This document shows positions 37,044 to 46,405 of a stretch of 64,000 nucleotides of DNA, one piece after another. The stretch lies in contig NZ_JAHCVK010000001.1 of the NCBI RefSeq assembly GCF_018476905.1, positions 372,001 to 436,000 on the forward strand, read 5' to 3'. The notes beneath the pieces were generated by a model that saw only the letters and a list, made by a program, of their open reading frames with translations, was not told where the DNA came from and did no database searches. How positions within the stretch are numbered: position 1 is the stretch's first letter; each line of letters opens with the position of its first letter. Source of the DNA: Geomobilimonas luticola. GTDB taxonomy: Bacteria > Desulfobacterota > Desulfuromonadia > Geobacterales > Geobacteraceae. The translations under genes and the position numbers were made by a program.

Positions 37044-39035
37044 ATGCCCCATAGGCTGTATCTCGAACAATTCGGCAATATCCATGCCCTCCCCGTCCTT
37101 CATTACCGGATGGAGTTCGCCCACCTGGTGCGGCAGGCGGTGGAACTGGTGCAGCCCGACTGCATCGCCATCGAGTTGCCCCCTACCTTGGAGGCTCCCT
37201 TCCTACGCGGGGTCCGGCGTCTGCCGGAGATATCGGTCCTCACCTATGACGTGAGTACCGCCAGTCTCCTCAAGGGGAAGGTGGCCGACGGGGGTGCCCA
37301 GAGCGTCTATCTCCTCATCGAGCCGGCCGACCCCCTGGTTGAGGCGGCCCGGCAGGCTCTGGAACGGGATATCCCCCTCCATCTCATCGACATCGATCTG
37401 GACGACTACCCCCTTCACGAAGAGCCGGTACCCGATTCCTATGCGGTGCAGCGGATCGGCCTGGCCCCCTATTACCGGGAATTCGCGGCGGCTTTTGCCT
37501 CTGTGGCGCCGGACCGGGAGGACCTGCGGCGGGAAAGGGGGATGACCTTCCGCCTGCAGCAGCTCTCCCGCCAGCACCAGCGGGTGCTGCTGGTCTGCGG
37601 CATGTACCACCTTGCCCGCATCAAGGCGTTCTTTCCTGACCCCCAGGCCGAACCTTTGGCGAAGGTAAAAAGGGAAGGTGTTCGCCTCTTTAACCTCCAC
37701 CCCGCATCCTGCCGGGAGATCCTTGGCGAATTCCCTTTCGTCAACGCGGTATACGAGCAGCGCCGGGGAGAGTTTCCTCCCGAACCGGCGGGGGACGGCC
37801 CTTCCCTGCGCAAACGGTTCCACGCCCTGGAGCTGATAGCGGGAGGGAAACAGGACATCCCCGAGACGGAAGCGCTCAGCCTCTCCATTGCCCGGAGTGT
37901 ACGGCTGGTGGGGTGCCGGGGGGAAATGCCCGACCGGCAGCGGATCATCCTCCGCCTCTTCATGGAGGCAGCCCGCCACTTCAGGCAGGAAACCGGCGAG
38001 CCGGTCCACGTCTGGCAGAAACGCGCCTTCTTCCGCTTTGCCCGCAACTGCGCCCTCCTGGACGGCCTGCTCCTCCCCGACCTCTTCCATCTTCTCTCCG
38101 CGGCCCGCGGCTGCGTGGACGACAACTTCGCCCATGCCTTCTTCCGTCTTGCCACGTTCTATCCCTGGCAGAAAGAGACGAGCGACCTCCCCACCATCAG
38201 CCTGGACCTGGCCGATCTCTGGCGGCAGAGCCGCCGCATCCGGTTCCGGCCCAGGGAGCGGCGGCGGGGAAAGGGGCTTTCCCGGCTTGCCTTCCTCAAC
38301 CGGAAACGGGAAAAGGGTCCCGGGGAGTGGCTGGAAGGTTTCGACAACCCCTCCATCTGTTCCTATCCTCCCGAAGACCTGGTCATCGAGGATTACGGGC
38401 GGTTCCTGAAAAAGAAGGGGGCGAAGCAGCTCTCGGAGGAGCAGTGCCGGGTGGAGCCGTTCACCGTCTCCATGCTGGACGGCATCGACATGCGGGAGAC
38501 CCTGCGCAACATCCACGAAGGGCGCATCTATGTGCGGCAGCAGGAACGAGTGAAGGGGGGAGTGGGGAGCGTGGTGGTGATCTTTGACGAGGATCGGAGG
38601 GGCGACCGGTATCCCTACCTGATGACCTGGCTGGGGGAGCATGCCCAGGAGTCGGACATGGCCTTTTACGCCACCCCCCCCGAGGATAACATCGTCGGTC
38701 CCGGCATCTCCCGTTGCGAGTACGGCGGCTTCGTTCTCGCCTACCCGCCGCGCAGGATGCTGGACGTCTGGCACACGGGCGACTACTCCTTTGCCCGGAG
38801 CAAGTCCGAGGTGCTGCTGCTGGCGGCCCTCGACTACTCCCTGGAAAAACACGTGGTCTACGTGGCGGCCCGGCCGCCCCGGAGCTATTTCAAGCAGCTG
38901 GCGGCCCGGTTCGGCAGGAAGATCGTCTACATCCCCCTGGGCTCGCTGTCGCCGGTGCGGCTCAAGCACCTCCGGGTGTTCCACGTGCTGGCAGGCCACG
39001 ACAAGCGGGGGATCGCCAGGGATTATGTCTGGTAA
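37044..39035 (+). CDS. Large protein of unknown function, TraB/DUF5682-like N-terminus
   Basis: A 663-residue soluble protein that I do not recognise as a whole. The first 200 residues (for example MEFAHLVRQAVELVQPDCIAI, then ELPPTLE, and LLVCGMYHLARIKAFF) resemble the TraB/EreA/DUF5682 fold in which His and Glu residues line an active site; DUF5682 proteins are known partners of MoxR ATPases. The middle is rich in Arg and helices, the last 190 residues form another alpha/beta region (GSVVVIFDEDRRGDRYPYL, VLLLAALDYSLEKHVVYVAA). It probably works with the MoxR-like ATPase. The start has no clear ribosome site. Confidence 0.6.
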   Translation: MPHRLYLEQFGNIHALPVLHYRMEFAHLVRQAVELVQPDCIAIELPPTLEAPFLRGVRRLPEISVLTYDVSTASLLKGKVADGGAQSVYLLIEPADPLVEAARQALERDIPLHLIDIDLDDYPLHEEPVPDSYAVQRIGLAPYYREFAAAFASVAPDREDLRRERGMTFRLQQLSRQHQRVLLVCGMYHLARIKAFFPDPQAEPLAKVKREGVRLFNLHPASCREILGEFPFVNAVYEQRRGEFPPEPAGDGPSLRKRFHALELIAGGKQDIPETEALSLSIARSVRLVGCRGEMPDRQRIILRLFMEAARHFRQETGEPVHVWQKRAFFRFARNCALLDGLLLPDLFHLLSAARGCVDDNFAHAFFRLATFYPWQKETSDLPTISLDLADLWRQSRRIRFRPRERRRGKGLSRLAFLNRKREKGPGEWLEGFDNPSICSYPPEDLVIEDYGRFLKKKGAKQLSEEQCRVEPFTVSMLDGIDMRETLRNIHEGRIYVRQQERVKGGVGSVVVIFDEDRRGDRYPYLMTWLGEHAQESDMAFYATPPEDNIVGPGISRCEYGGFVLAYPPRRMLDVWHTGDYSFARSKSEVLLLAALDYSLEKHVVYVAARPPRSYFKQLAARFGRKIVYIPLGSLSPVRLKHLRVFHVLAGHDKRGIARDYVW

Positions 39036-39041
39036 GGGTGC

Positions 39042-39074
39042 AAAAAAGCCGGGCTGAAAAGCCCGGCTTTTTTG
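39042..39074. terminator. Bidirectional terminator
   Basis: AAAAAAGCCGGGCT (39042-39055) pairs with AAGCCCGGCTTTTTT (39059-39073). T-runs on both strands serve the unknown gene (plus) and pilY1 (minus), which converge here. Confidence 0.92.
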
Positions 39075-39094
39075 TCACTCCGGAGTAGGGTCAT

Positions 39095-39148
39095 TCTTCC
39101 GCTTACGGAGCCTCCCCTCTCCCTGAGGGAGAAGGACTCAGCGGAAGA
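39095..39148. repeat. Nested inverted repeat downstream of pilY1
   Basis: TCTTCCGCT (39095-39103) and AGCGGAAGA (39140-39148) are perfect arms around a TCTCCCT-G-AGGGAGA stem (39118-39132) of the type seen at 35832-35907 and 51751-51796. Confidence 0.65.
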
Positions 39149-39165
39149 TTAGCGAAATTAGATGG

Positions 39166-41835
39166 TCACTTGAGTTGCCGCCAGCTGCGCGGGCCGAACT
39201 GGCTCGTCCCCCCCCCTTCGAGGAGCTTGGTTATGGTCCCGGTGGAACTGGTGATGTACTTGTATTCCAACCCGTCATACGCCCCGACGATGGTGGGGGT
39301 GGAGGCGATGCCGTCCCCCAGGCGTGTTCCCGTTGCATACTTGCCTGACGGCAGGGTGTCGCTGCCATCCACATAGCCGTTGTTGTTCAGGTCGAAGGCC
39401 GGCCTGACGAGGGTTCCCCCCGTATCCATGTTCAGCTCCATCAGCCAGCTGATACCCCCCGCACTGCAAGGGTCAGTCGAGGGAACAAAGGTGGTGAAGA
39501 TAATCTTGCGCGACTTGGCCACGGGATCGGTGATAACCCGTTCGCCGCTGAGGGGGAGGTCGGCGTACCAGCCGTAGGTTCCGACGGGATTGTCCGAGGA
39601 TTGGCGATAGGTACCACCGTTGAACGCCACCTCGGTCAGGGTCTGCTGAGTCAGATCGCTTCGCACCAATGCCCTGTTTGCACTCCGGTCGTAGATTCCG
39701 TAAAAACTCTGGGTCTGGGTTGAGTTCTGGTCTCCATCCTCAAGATATTTGCCCGTCCCGAAGAAAACGATCTGGTAACTGCCGCGCAGTACCACATCGG
39801 GCGCCGTCGTGATCGGTTGAGCGATGCCGGACGGGCCGACTGCGGTGAACAGAAGAGAACCGTTCCAGCTCCCACTGCCGCCGCCAGAGACGTCGAATTT
39901 CCAGAGTCGCCCCTTGAGGTCGCCTGCATAGAGGTAGTCGGCATACCCGTCGCCGTTCTTGTCGATGGCTGCGGCGGTGGACAACCCGTTGTTCGTTGTG
40001 TTGTCCACAACCACTTCTTTGAGGATTGTTCCGGTGGCGAGATCGGCAATAATAAGGGATGCCTTTCCTGTGGACCCTTCGTAACCATTGGGAAGAGCTG
40101 CCACCCACCTAAATTTCTCGGACGTGGAGTTGTCCTTGAGTTTGAGAATCAGTGGCGTACCGAAGGAATACCCCAAGCCATTGGCTGATGGGTACTGGGG
40201 AGTAATTTCCCAAAGCGGTATGGGATTGTTGGGAGCGGTGATATCCAGGGCAAAAAAACTCTTTCCGCCGGCACGCAGACCGCAGACGGCTACTGAGTGC
40301 CAACCGGGGGAAGTGTCAGTGGTCCCGCTTGCGTTCTTCGAGGTGAAGTAGGCATCTCCCACCGTAATCATTCCGTCCACGTAGCTCTGGTGCAGATAGG
40401 GGTTGTTCCTGAGTTTCTTGAGGCTGGTCAGGAGACTGGAGGGGATGAAGGCCCATTCCTCCTCACCGGTGTCCACATTGAAGGCGTGGAGCATGCCATC
40501 ATTGGCTCCGGCGAGGAGCAACGACTGTCGGGTTGAATTGTTCATCTTGAAATTTGTGTAGTTGTGGTCGGTGTAATAGCCATCGGGTGGTCCATATACG
40601 AGCGGTGGGGAATAGACCATGTCACCGAGCTTGCTCGCGCGGCTCCGGTAGCCGGTAGGGACAGAATCTCCCCGCACGTAGCTGACCCAGTTGGTGGAAA
40701 AGTTGGTAAAGTTTGCGGCCGTCGCGATATTAGCCCGATTGGCGGTGGTGAAATCGGTCCGTTTATAGAGCCCCGACAGGGCTCCGGCCGTATAGATGAC
40801 GCGGGAGGTCGATCTGGCGTTGAGAGTGGCTCCCGCCTCCCAGACGGGGGAGTTGGGGTAGCCGATGATGGTGCCGGTTGCCTTGTCCAGATTGTAGGAT
40901 TCCAGGTAGCCGCTCCAGTCGCGGGAGTCGAACCGCGCCCGGTACAGCTTGGTGCTCGTCGTCAGGTAGGCGGTATTGACCGCCACGGCGCTTGCGGAGG
41001 ACACCATGCCGACAATGTTGCTGACGACCGTTCGCAGGGCGCTTGCGAGGGCTGCCTCGTTCGCCGCGGTAAAATACTGGCCTCCGCCGTTCGCCGCCGC
41101 AGTTTGCAGTACGGGGATGTCGACGGCGAACCCGACTGTGTACGTGGTGATGGTGGATGTCGGGAATGCAGCCACGGCGGCATGCTCGTGCATATATTTC
41201 GCGACATCTGCCAGACGTGTCGTGGTCATGTTCACATTGTCGTTGCTTTCCCAGCCGTAGGAACTAAAATCGTTCTTGTAGCGGTTGTCGGCGGTCGGTT
41301 CGCCATCGGTCACGATAATGGTGAAACTTTGCTGGCAACTGGAGGTAATGGGACTCGTATAGCTGATACCGCTGTTGTAGGATGACCCCCCCCCCTTGAA
41401 ATACTGCCATACTTCGGCAAGGGTCTCGCCAAGGGGAGTCACGCTGTTCGCGGAGATGCCGTCCACGGTCGCATCCACGTTTGCAGCGGTAAGGCTGCCG
41501 CACGGCATGACAATTTTCCCCCCATCGGCATTCCAGCCGTTGGAGGTGTTGGTCATGGGGTTGAAAACCGCCAAGCCGAATTTTACACTGGGGAACGACT
41601 TGACCAGGTTGCTGACCACCGTGCGCGCCGACTGGATTTTTGGTCTTCCATCCACGTTTTGAGCCATGCTCATGGAGTTGTCGAGGAGGATCATGATATT
41701 GGGCTGGTTACCGTTGATCAGGTAGAGCGGTGTCTGGGAAATTGCGGCAAGGGCAACCGCAATTACGACGGAGCAGAAAAGGAGCACCGTTGCCAGAAAG
41801 GTGCTATTTCTCAAGAAAGTCGATTTGGTTCCCAT
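39166..41835 (-). CDS. pilY1: PilY1-like type IV pilus tip protein
   Basis: An 889-residue exported protein. A membrane/signal segment is at about 14-33, followed by a VWA domain whose metal site is DNSMS (Asp52, Ser54, Ser56). The C-terminal half is the PilY1 beta-propeller domain, with calcium-loop motifs DKNGDGYAD and DLNNNGYVDGSD. PilY1 caps the pilus, aids adhesion and senses surfaces. It ends an operon with pilX, pilW, pilV and a cytochrome gene. AGGAGG lies 5 bases before the ATG. Shorter than the roughly 1160 residues of the Pseudomonas protein. Confidence 0.9.
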   Translation of the reverse strand: MGTKSTFLRNSTFLATVLLFCSVVIAVALAAISQTPLYLINGNQPNIMILLDNSMSMAQNVDGRPKIQSARTVVSNLVKSFPSVKFGLAVFNPMTNTSNGWNADGGKIVMPCGSLTAANVDATVDGISANSVTPLGETLAEVWQYFKGGGSSYNSGISYTSPITSSCQQSFTIIVTDGEPTADNRYKNDFSSYGWESNDNVNMTTTRLADVAKYMHEHAAVAAFPTSTITTYTVGFAVDIPVLQTAAANGGGQYFTAANEAALASALRTVVSNIVGMVSSASAVAVNTAYLTTSTKLYRARFDSRDWSGYLESYNLDKATGTIIGYPNSPVWEAGATLNARSTSRVIYTAGALSGLYKRTDFTTANRANIATAANFTNFSTNWVSYVRGDSVPTGYRSRASKLGDMVYSPPLVYGPPDGYYTDHNYTNFKMNNSTRQSLLLAGANDGMLHAFNVDTGEEEWAFIPSSLLTSLKKLRNNPYLHQSYVDGMITVGDAYFTSKNASGTTDTSPGWHSVAVCGLRAGGKSFFALDITAPNNPIPLWEITPQYPSANGLGYSFGTPLILKLKDNSTSEKFRWVAALPNGYEGSTGKASLIIADLATGTILKEVVVDNTTNNGLSTAAAIDKNGDGYADYLYAGDLKGRLWKFDVSGGGSGSWNGSLLFTAVGPSGIAQPITTAPDVVLRGSYQIVFFGTGKYLEDGDQNSTQTQSFYGIYDRSANRALVRSDLTQQTLTEVAFNGGTYRQSSDNPVGTYGWYADLPLSGERVITDPVAKSRKIIFTTFVPSTDPCSAGGISWLMELNMDTGGTLVRPAFDLNNNGYVDGSDTLPSGKYATGTRLGDGIASTPTIVGAYDGLEYKYITSSTGTITKLLEGGGTSQFGPRSWRQLK

Positions 41836-41847
41836 CTGTACCTCCTG

Positions 41848-42345
41848 CTAGTAGGCCGTCGTCGTTACGAGCTGAACCCGTCTGCGTATGACGCGATCCC
41901 TGCTGATCCCCTCAGCCGTAATCCGGTAGAAATGGACCTTTGATCCTGCCGAAGAGGAGGTTCCGATCTTGGCGCTTTCTCCTCCAGCGTATGCCGCCGC
42001 CGCATCTTTCAGGTGTTCCAGGTAGTAGCGGTAGGTACACTGGTTGATGCTGTCGGTAAATTCCTGGGACCAGATCGGCGAAGCCACCGGCACGGGGGAA
42101 AAATAGGGGGCTACGTTTAGCACGTTCTCGGGAGGGTTTCCCTGGTTGCTGAGCCATTGCATCCCTGCCCGAAGCCCTGTTTCCGCAGCGTAGAATGCCT
42201 TCTGGGATTCCTGGTAGTTCCGGCTGAACAACATTTCGGAAATGGTTGTCCGGTGGAGAGCCCCCACGAGTATAGAGAGGACCATGAGGAACAGCATGGC
42301 AATGACCAGCGCCGTTCCCTTCTCGCTTCGCAGGTATGGGGTCAT
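41848..42345 (-). CDS. pilX: PilX-like minor pilin
   Basis: A 165-residue protein with an N-terminal hydrophobic helix (EKGTALVIAMLFLMVLSILVG, residues 8-28) after a Gly that fits prepilin-type processing, and the PilX_N signature SRNYQESQKAFYAAETGL. Its ATG overlaps the pilW stop (ATGA). It is likely part of the priming complex at the pilus tip with PilV, PilW and PilY1. Confidence 0.8.
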   Translation of the reverse strand: MTPYLRSEKGTALVIAMLFLMVLSILVGALHRTTISEMLFSRNYQESQKAFYAAETGLRAGMQWLSNQGNPPENVLNVAPYFSPVPVASPIWSQEFTDSINQCTYRYYLEHLKDAAAAYAGGESAKIGTSSSAGSKVHFYRITAEGISRDRVIRRRVQLVTTTAY

Positions 42346-43385
42346 GGTGTATACCGCATGGCGAGGTTTCGCAGGGAGACCATGGTGCTCATGGTCATCC
42401 TGCGGTAGCCCCCACCGCTGTATGCCTTGCCGTTGCCCAGGGAGCCCGTCAGCTGGAAGGACTGGGGCGCCTGGTATCGGGGGTCGGGGTTTGCCGACCT
42501 GGTGATGATGCTGATCCTCACCCCCCGCAGATCAGCGATGTCATGGCTGGCATCCAGGGCGTCCAGCCAGGCTCCGTCCTTGAACTGGTACTTGACCTGC
42601 AGGTCCTCGATTCCCGTCGCCACCACGTGTTTCTGTGATACCCCCGTGGTGCTCGACCATACGTCTCGGATGAGTTTGTCCCCATCGAGGGAATATGTCA
42701 CCTTTCTCATGTCGATGTCTTTGAGCTTGACCACCCTGCTTCCGGCTCCATATCCGTTCGAAGCATAGGGGGGATTCTGGGGGAAAAGTTCAATCGAACT
42801 CGGGGGGTTGTAGGGGAACTTGTTTGGATTGGAAGTGTGATCGACCTTGTCGCCAGTGGAAGGTATGTTGGATATCTGCAGTACTGATGCAGGCTTGCTT
42901 GGATCGGCCGGATCGTAAATGATCAGGAGATCTCCTTCCTGAAGGCCGGCAGAAGAGCTCAGGGGGAGCACCGCCGGTTTTGACGAAGGGTAATCGACAG
43001 GGATGGTAATGATATCTGTGCTCATATCGGTGGGAATATCAGGGTTCTGGTAGCGGAAGGCTATGGTGTCGGCACTCCCTCCCGCACCATCTCCTGCCTC
43101 GACCATGACCCACGAAGAGATGGTTCCTCCCTTGTAAATGTTGATCTTCAGGTTCCCCATGTCCATGAGGCCATAGCCGGCCATCTTGATGTTCCGCTCC
43201 ATTTCGGCCATGGCAAGTCGCGCCTGCTGCTGCATCCGGATGGTCGCATCCCGCTCGCTATATTCCCGCTGACCCGAAATGAATGTCACCATGAGCCCTG
43301 TGCTGACTACCGCCAGAATGACAATGACGATAAGCACTTCAACGAGGGAATACCCTTTTTGAGCGTATGGATAGACTGGTTTCAT
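42342..43385 (-). CDS. pilW: PilW-like minor pilin
   Basis: A 347-residue prepilin. The class III leader ends at KG-YSLVEVLIVIVILAVVSTGL (cleavage after Gly11), with Glu+5 present. The long extracellular part begins with a helix (ARLAMAEMERNIKMAGYG) and is beta-rich. It overlaps pilX by four bases and lies 7 bases after pilV, so one transcript is certain. Confidence 0.85.
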   Translation of the reverse strand: MKPVYPYAQKGYSLVEVLIVIVILAVVSTGLMVTFISGQREYSERDATIRMQQQARLAMAEMERNIKMAGYGLMDMGNLKINIYKGGTISSWVMVEAGDGAGGSADTIAFRYQNPDIPTDMSTDIITIPVDYPSSKPAVLPLSSSAGLQEGDLLIIYDPADPSKPASVLQISNIPSTGDKVDHTSNPNKFPYNPPSSIELFPQNPPYASNGYGAGSRVVKLKDIDMRKVTYSLDGDKLIRDVWSSTTGVSQKHVVATGIEDLQVKYQFKDGAWLDALDASHDIADLRGVRISIITRSANPDPRYQAPQSFQLTGSLGNGKAYSGGGYRRMTMSTMVSLRNLAMRYTP

Positions 43386-43392
43386 AATCGGG

Positions 43393-43851
43393 CTAATACT
43401 CGGGGCGCTTGGTCATGGTGAATGTGCGTGTACTGGTTTTTATTCCGCCTGAGCCGACGATGTTGTTCCAGGAAACCCTGGCCTTGACGGTTTTCAGTCC
43501 CGCTTCGGGGAAGTCGTTCATGATCTGCCACTCGCGGGTAAACCCCTTAGCCGAGACGCTCGCGGCCGTGTAGCTCACGAACCCTGTTGTAGCAGGAAGG
43601 CTGCCATAGCTCAAGGTCTTTGCCCGTTCCAGCATGTCCTGGCCGAGACTTGCCGCCGTCGTCATGTCGCGGCTGAAGCGTCCCGACGCGGCCGAACCCC
43701 AGAGCACCGAGAAGACCGCCAGGAACCCTATCATTAGCAGCACGAGGGCGACCAGCAGCTCGATCAGGGTAAATCCCTGCTGACGGGGCAGGCATCCTGC
43801 GGCCGTTTCCGAAAGGGAAACGGTGTGCCGCTTTTCATTCATTTCCGCCAT
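43393..43851 (-). CDS. pilV: PilV-like minor pilin
   Basis: A 152-residue prepilin with leader ending RQQG-FTLIELLVALVLLMIGFLAVF, the classic cleavage and membrane helix, with Glu+5. The leader is unusually long if the ATG at 43851 is used. That start lies 1 base after the stop of the cytochrome gene (TAATATG), implying coupling; an in-frame ATG 3 codons later would also do. Confidence 0.85.
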   Translation of the reverse strand: MAEMNEKRHTVSLSETAAGCLPRQQGFTLIELLVALVLLMIGFLAVFSVLWGSAASGRFSRDMTTAASLGQDMLERAKTLSYGSLPATTGFVSYTAASVSAKGFTREWQIMNDFPEAGLKTVKARVSWNNIVGSGGIKTSTRTFTMTKRPEY

Positions 43852-43852
43852 A

Positions 43853-44593
43853 TTAGCGCTTTCCCGCCTGGTAAGGGGCACATTTTGTTTCCGCCGCAAC
43901 GAAGAGGGCCATCATCTCCTGGGCGGATTCCGGTTGCTCGGTTCCGTCAAGTTGCCGTTCCATGCATTCTGCGTAGGTGCGGTACCGTTCCGGTTTTTCA
44001 CGGGCAGGTTTCGTGCTTTTCACGACAGGGCGGCGTTCTTGAGCCGGCGGGCGCACAGCCTGCTTTTTCCGGGGGAAAAGAGAAGTTCTGACCTCACCCT
44101 CTTCCTTCCCGGTTTCCAGTTCCTGGTCGCTCACCAGGCTCCCTTTCCGGTCAGGATTGTCCGTGAAATAGACGCTGCCGTCCCGGGTCGGCACCTTGTA
44201 AACGACCGTCGGGGGAGGAGGTTCCACAACCGGCGGAGGAGCAGTGTTCTCGTCAGTGCCGGCCATGCCCACATCCTTTGCCCCACTGCCACTTCCTCCG
44301 ACGTTGCCCAGTTCTTTTCCTTCGATTCTGCCATCGGACGTTCCGGAGACTTCTCCCTTGGGAGAAGGTTTGCCCTCCCCCTGTTTCTCTCCTCCATCCT
44401 GGCCGGGGAGCACAAACCCTTTTGCCATGAATGCCGCGCCGAATTCGTTCAGCTTGGGAACCTCTGAATGGCATGAATCGCACTTCATCTTATACATCCG
44501 TGCAAAAGTTGTTATGGCATACGCGGTTCCGCTGAAACCAACCATCACCATAAGGACAACCGCAACTGCCCAGAGGATTGCAACCCTTCCCAT
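43853..44593 (-). CDS. Exported c-type cytochrome with a DUF4124-like domain
   Basis: A 246-residue protein that starts the pilus operon. A signal peptide (residues 1-26, ending GTAYA) is followed by a single heme-binding motif CDSCH at 38-42 in the context MYKMKCDSCHSEVPKLNEFGAAF, a pattern found in cytochromes of metal-cycling bacteria. A Gly/Pro-rich linker leads to a DUF4124-like segment (VVYKVPTRDGSVYFTDNP, about 130-147) and a basic tail. Heme attachment near a pilus tip would be unusual. The ATG at 44593 follows AGGAGAG. Confidence 0.75.
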   Translation of the reverse strand: MGRVAILWAVAVVLMVMVGFSGTAYAITTFARMYKMKCDSCHSEVPKLNEFGAAFMAKGFVLPGQDGGEKQGEGKPSPKGEVSGTSDGRIEGKELGNVGGSGSGAKDVGMAGTDENTAPPPVVEPPPPTVVYKVPTRDGSVYFTDNPDRKGSLVSDQELETGKEEGEVRTSLFPRKKQAVRPPAQERRPVVKSTKPAREKPERYRTYAECMERQLDGTEQPESAQEMMALFVAAETKCAPYQAGKR

Positions 44594-44612
44594 ATGTATC
44601 TCTCCTGCCCCG

Positions 44613-44628
44613 TGAAACGGCCGTTTCA
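44613..44628. promoter_or_regulatory. 16-base perfect palindrome in the leader of the pilus operon
   Basis: TGAAACGGCCGTTTCA lies 20 bases upstream of the cytochrome start codon, between it and a possible -10 TATAAA at 44698-44703 (minus strand). It could be an operator or an mRNA hairpin. Confidence 0.4.
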
Positions 44629-44936
44629 GACCGTCCTTGGCCATTCCCGAACTGCAAGGGTAACCATGGAGATTAATTTTATGCAATATTGCTACCATTT
44701 ATAGCCTAACATCGTGAATTTATCTACATTTTTTTGAATGTACCGCGACCGGTGCAGCTTGAGGAGATAATGCGAAGGACGAATATTTCGTGGAGTTATG
44801 TTGCTTCGCGGATTAGCCGGCTCACCGCCTGTATTCTGCCAGTTGCCGGTGATGGAGATGTGAGCCGGTTCCGGGGAGAGGTAAGGAGGCAGTATCCGGA
44901 AAAATCCGGGAGTAGCACCACAGGGGCACCTGCCCC

Positions 44937-46289
44937 CTACCGTTTGAACGTCTCCAGCCACTGCCAGCCGTTGAAGAGAATCGGAAAGGCTGCGGACAGA
45001 TGGGTAGTCATGACCGGATCGCTCGACAAGGGGATGGTGGTCGCTTCCCGTACCAGGGTGACATGTCTCTTTGCGCCGGCAGTGCTGAAGCTGTTGAAGG
45101 CGACCTGGGAATTGGCAAAGGGGACAAGTTCATCATCGCCGTGATGCACCATGCGTATCGGCACCGAGGGGGTCCAGCCCCGGTAGGAGTCGTTCTCCCG
45201 CAGAAAATTGACGACCGGGCTTGTGCTGTCGGCGAGCTGTCCCAGAAACTGGCTGGTGAGCGTGCTTTTGGGCACGATCAGCTGCGTCGGACTATAGGAC
45301 ATCCCCATGGCCTCGCTGATCTTGTCCGACGGTGAGTTCCCGTCGAACAGCGGGGGGACGGTGCCGGCAAATGCCGGCAGCATGGTTGAGGCGGGGGTGA
45401 AAAGGGCTGTCTGGCCGCTGTAGACATAATTATAGGAGGTGAGCACGAAGGGAAGAAAATAGGGTGCCTTGGAAGTGGTGTCTGCCAGCATCACCCCGCG
45501 CATCACTCCCGAGAGGTCATGGGGGCCGGAGAGAGGCGCCGAGGCGGTCACGGTGAACTCGGTGGCGTGGTTGAGCTGAAGCTCCCGCGTTGTGGCCATG
45601 GTCACATAGCCCCCTTCGGAGTATCCCATCAGGAAGAGCTGGTTGTTCCAGGTACAGGGCGAGGCGCTGCCGGTGATGATCGACCGGCTTGCCCGGAGCA
45701 TGTCCACTACCTGGCGGGCAAGGGATGCCCCATGAACGTAGGGCTGGGGACCGGTGCTGTCACCGAGCCCCTCGTAGTCGGTGAGAGCGACCGCATACCC
45801 CGTCGCGGCAATGGCGGCGGCCACCATGACCTCGGGGTAATCGGTCGGCCTCAGCTGGTTTTCCAGATAGCGTGATGGCGAAAACTGCCGGTAGGGTTCG
45901 GTGCCGTGCTGGAACATCAGGATAGGTACGGAAGGCCTGGTGCTTGCTGACCGGGGTAGAATCAGCAGCCCGCTCAGGGTGCGGGGGGTACCGTCGGCGC
46001 CGGTGGACTGGTAGCTGACCTTTTGCAGGGACAGTCCGTAGGTACTGGTGGTCAGAATCGTGCCGAAAGCGGTAGCGAAGCGCTGCCACTCCCATCCGCC
46101 GATGGAGCGCGGGAGGGGGTTCAGCAGGCTGCTGTTGATGCTGGCGAGCAAGGCGACAGGGTCCAGGTTCACCACGAAACCCTGCTGGTTCGACGACGTG
46201 CCTGAATTCGAGCTGCAACCCGGAAGCAGGAGCGAAACGGCAACGGTCAGTATCAAGGTACCGCGGATCATCCGTCTGAATCGGTTCAT
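44937..46289 (-). CDS. Lipoprotein alpha/beta hydrolase
   Basis: A 450-residue exported lipoprotein. The lipobox LLPGC puts the lipidated Cys at 25. The catalytic Ser is in GYSEGG, with Asp likely in HHGDDELVP and His in DPVMTTHLSAAFP, the order of an esterase/lipase. The size and the N-terminal cap (VSYQSTGADGTPRTLSGLL) resemble secreted lipases of the LIP group. The ATG at 46289 follows AGAGGG; earlier codons are non-conserved. Stands alone. Confidence 0.8.
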   Translation of the reverse strand: MNRFRRMIRGTLILTVAVSLLLPGCSSNSGTSSNQQGFVVNLDPVALLASINSSLLNPLPRSIGGWEWQRFATAFGTILTTSTYGLSLQKVSYQSTGADGTPRTLSGLLILPRSASTRPSVPILMFQHGTEPYRQFSPSRYLENQLRPTDYPEVMVAAAIAATGYAVALTDYEGLGDSTGPQPYVHGASLARQVVDMLRASRSIITGSASPCTWNNQLFLMGYSEGGYVTMATTRELQLNHATEFTVTASAPLSGPHDLSGVMRGVMLADTTSKAPYFLPFVLTSYNYVYSGQTALFTPASTMLPAFAGTVPPLFDGNSPSDKISEAMGMSYSPTQLIVPKSTLTSQFLGQLADSTSPVVNFLRENDSYRGWTPSVPIRMVHHGDDELVPFANSQVAFNSFSTAGAKRHVTLVREATTIPLSSDPVMTTHLSAAFPILFNGWQWLETFKR

Positions 46290-46405
46290 GACGCCCTCTG
46301 TTCTGTGACCATAGTGGATTGGGACCAAGTATAGCAGAGATTGGTCAGGCTGTCAGAAGGTGACGGCCCCTTGTGCAATCCGGAACACAGATGGGCATGC
46401 ATCTA

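Noticed and set aside
38974-38987. GTTCCACGTGCTGG inside the 663-residue gene as a second parS
   Set aside because: Only the left half matches; the palindrome is broken on the right and the site is in coding sequence.
44594-44720. GEMM (c-di-GMP/cGAMP) riboswitch upstream of the pilus operon
   Set aside because: Such riboswitches are known before pilus and cytochrome genes in Geobacter, but the conserved GEMM blocks are not visible in this leader.
44692-44961. 89-codon minus-strand ORF upstream of the cytochrome gene
   Set aside because: Overlaps the start of the hydrolase gap region, has no ribosome site and no protein-like pattern.
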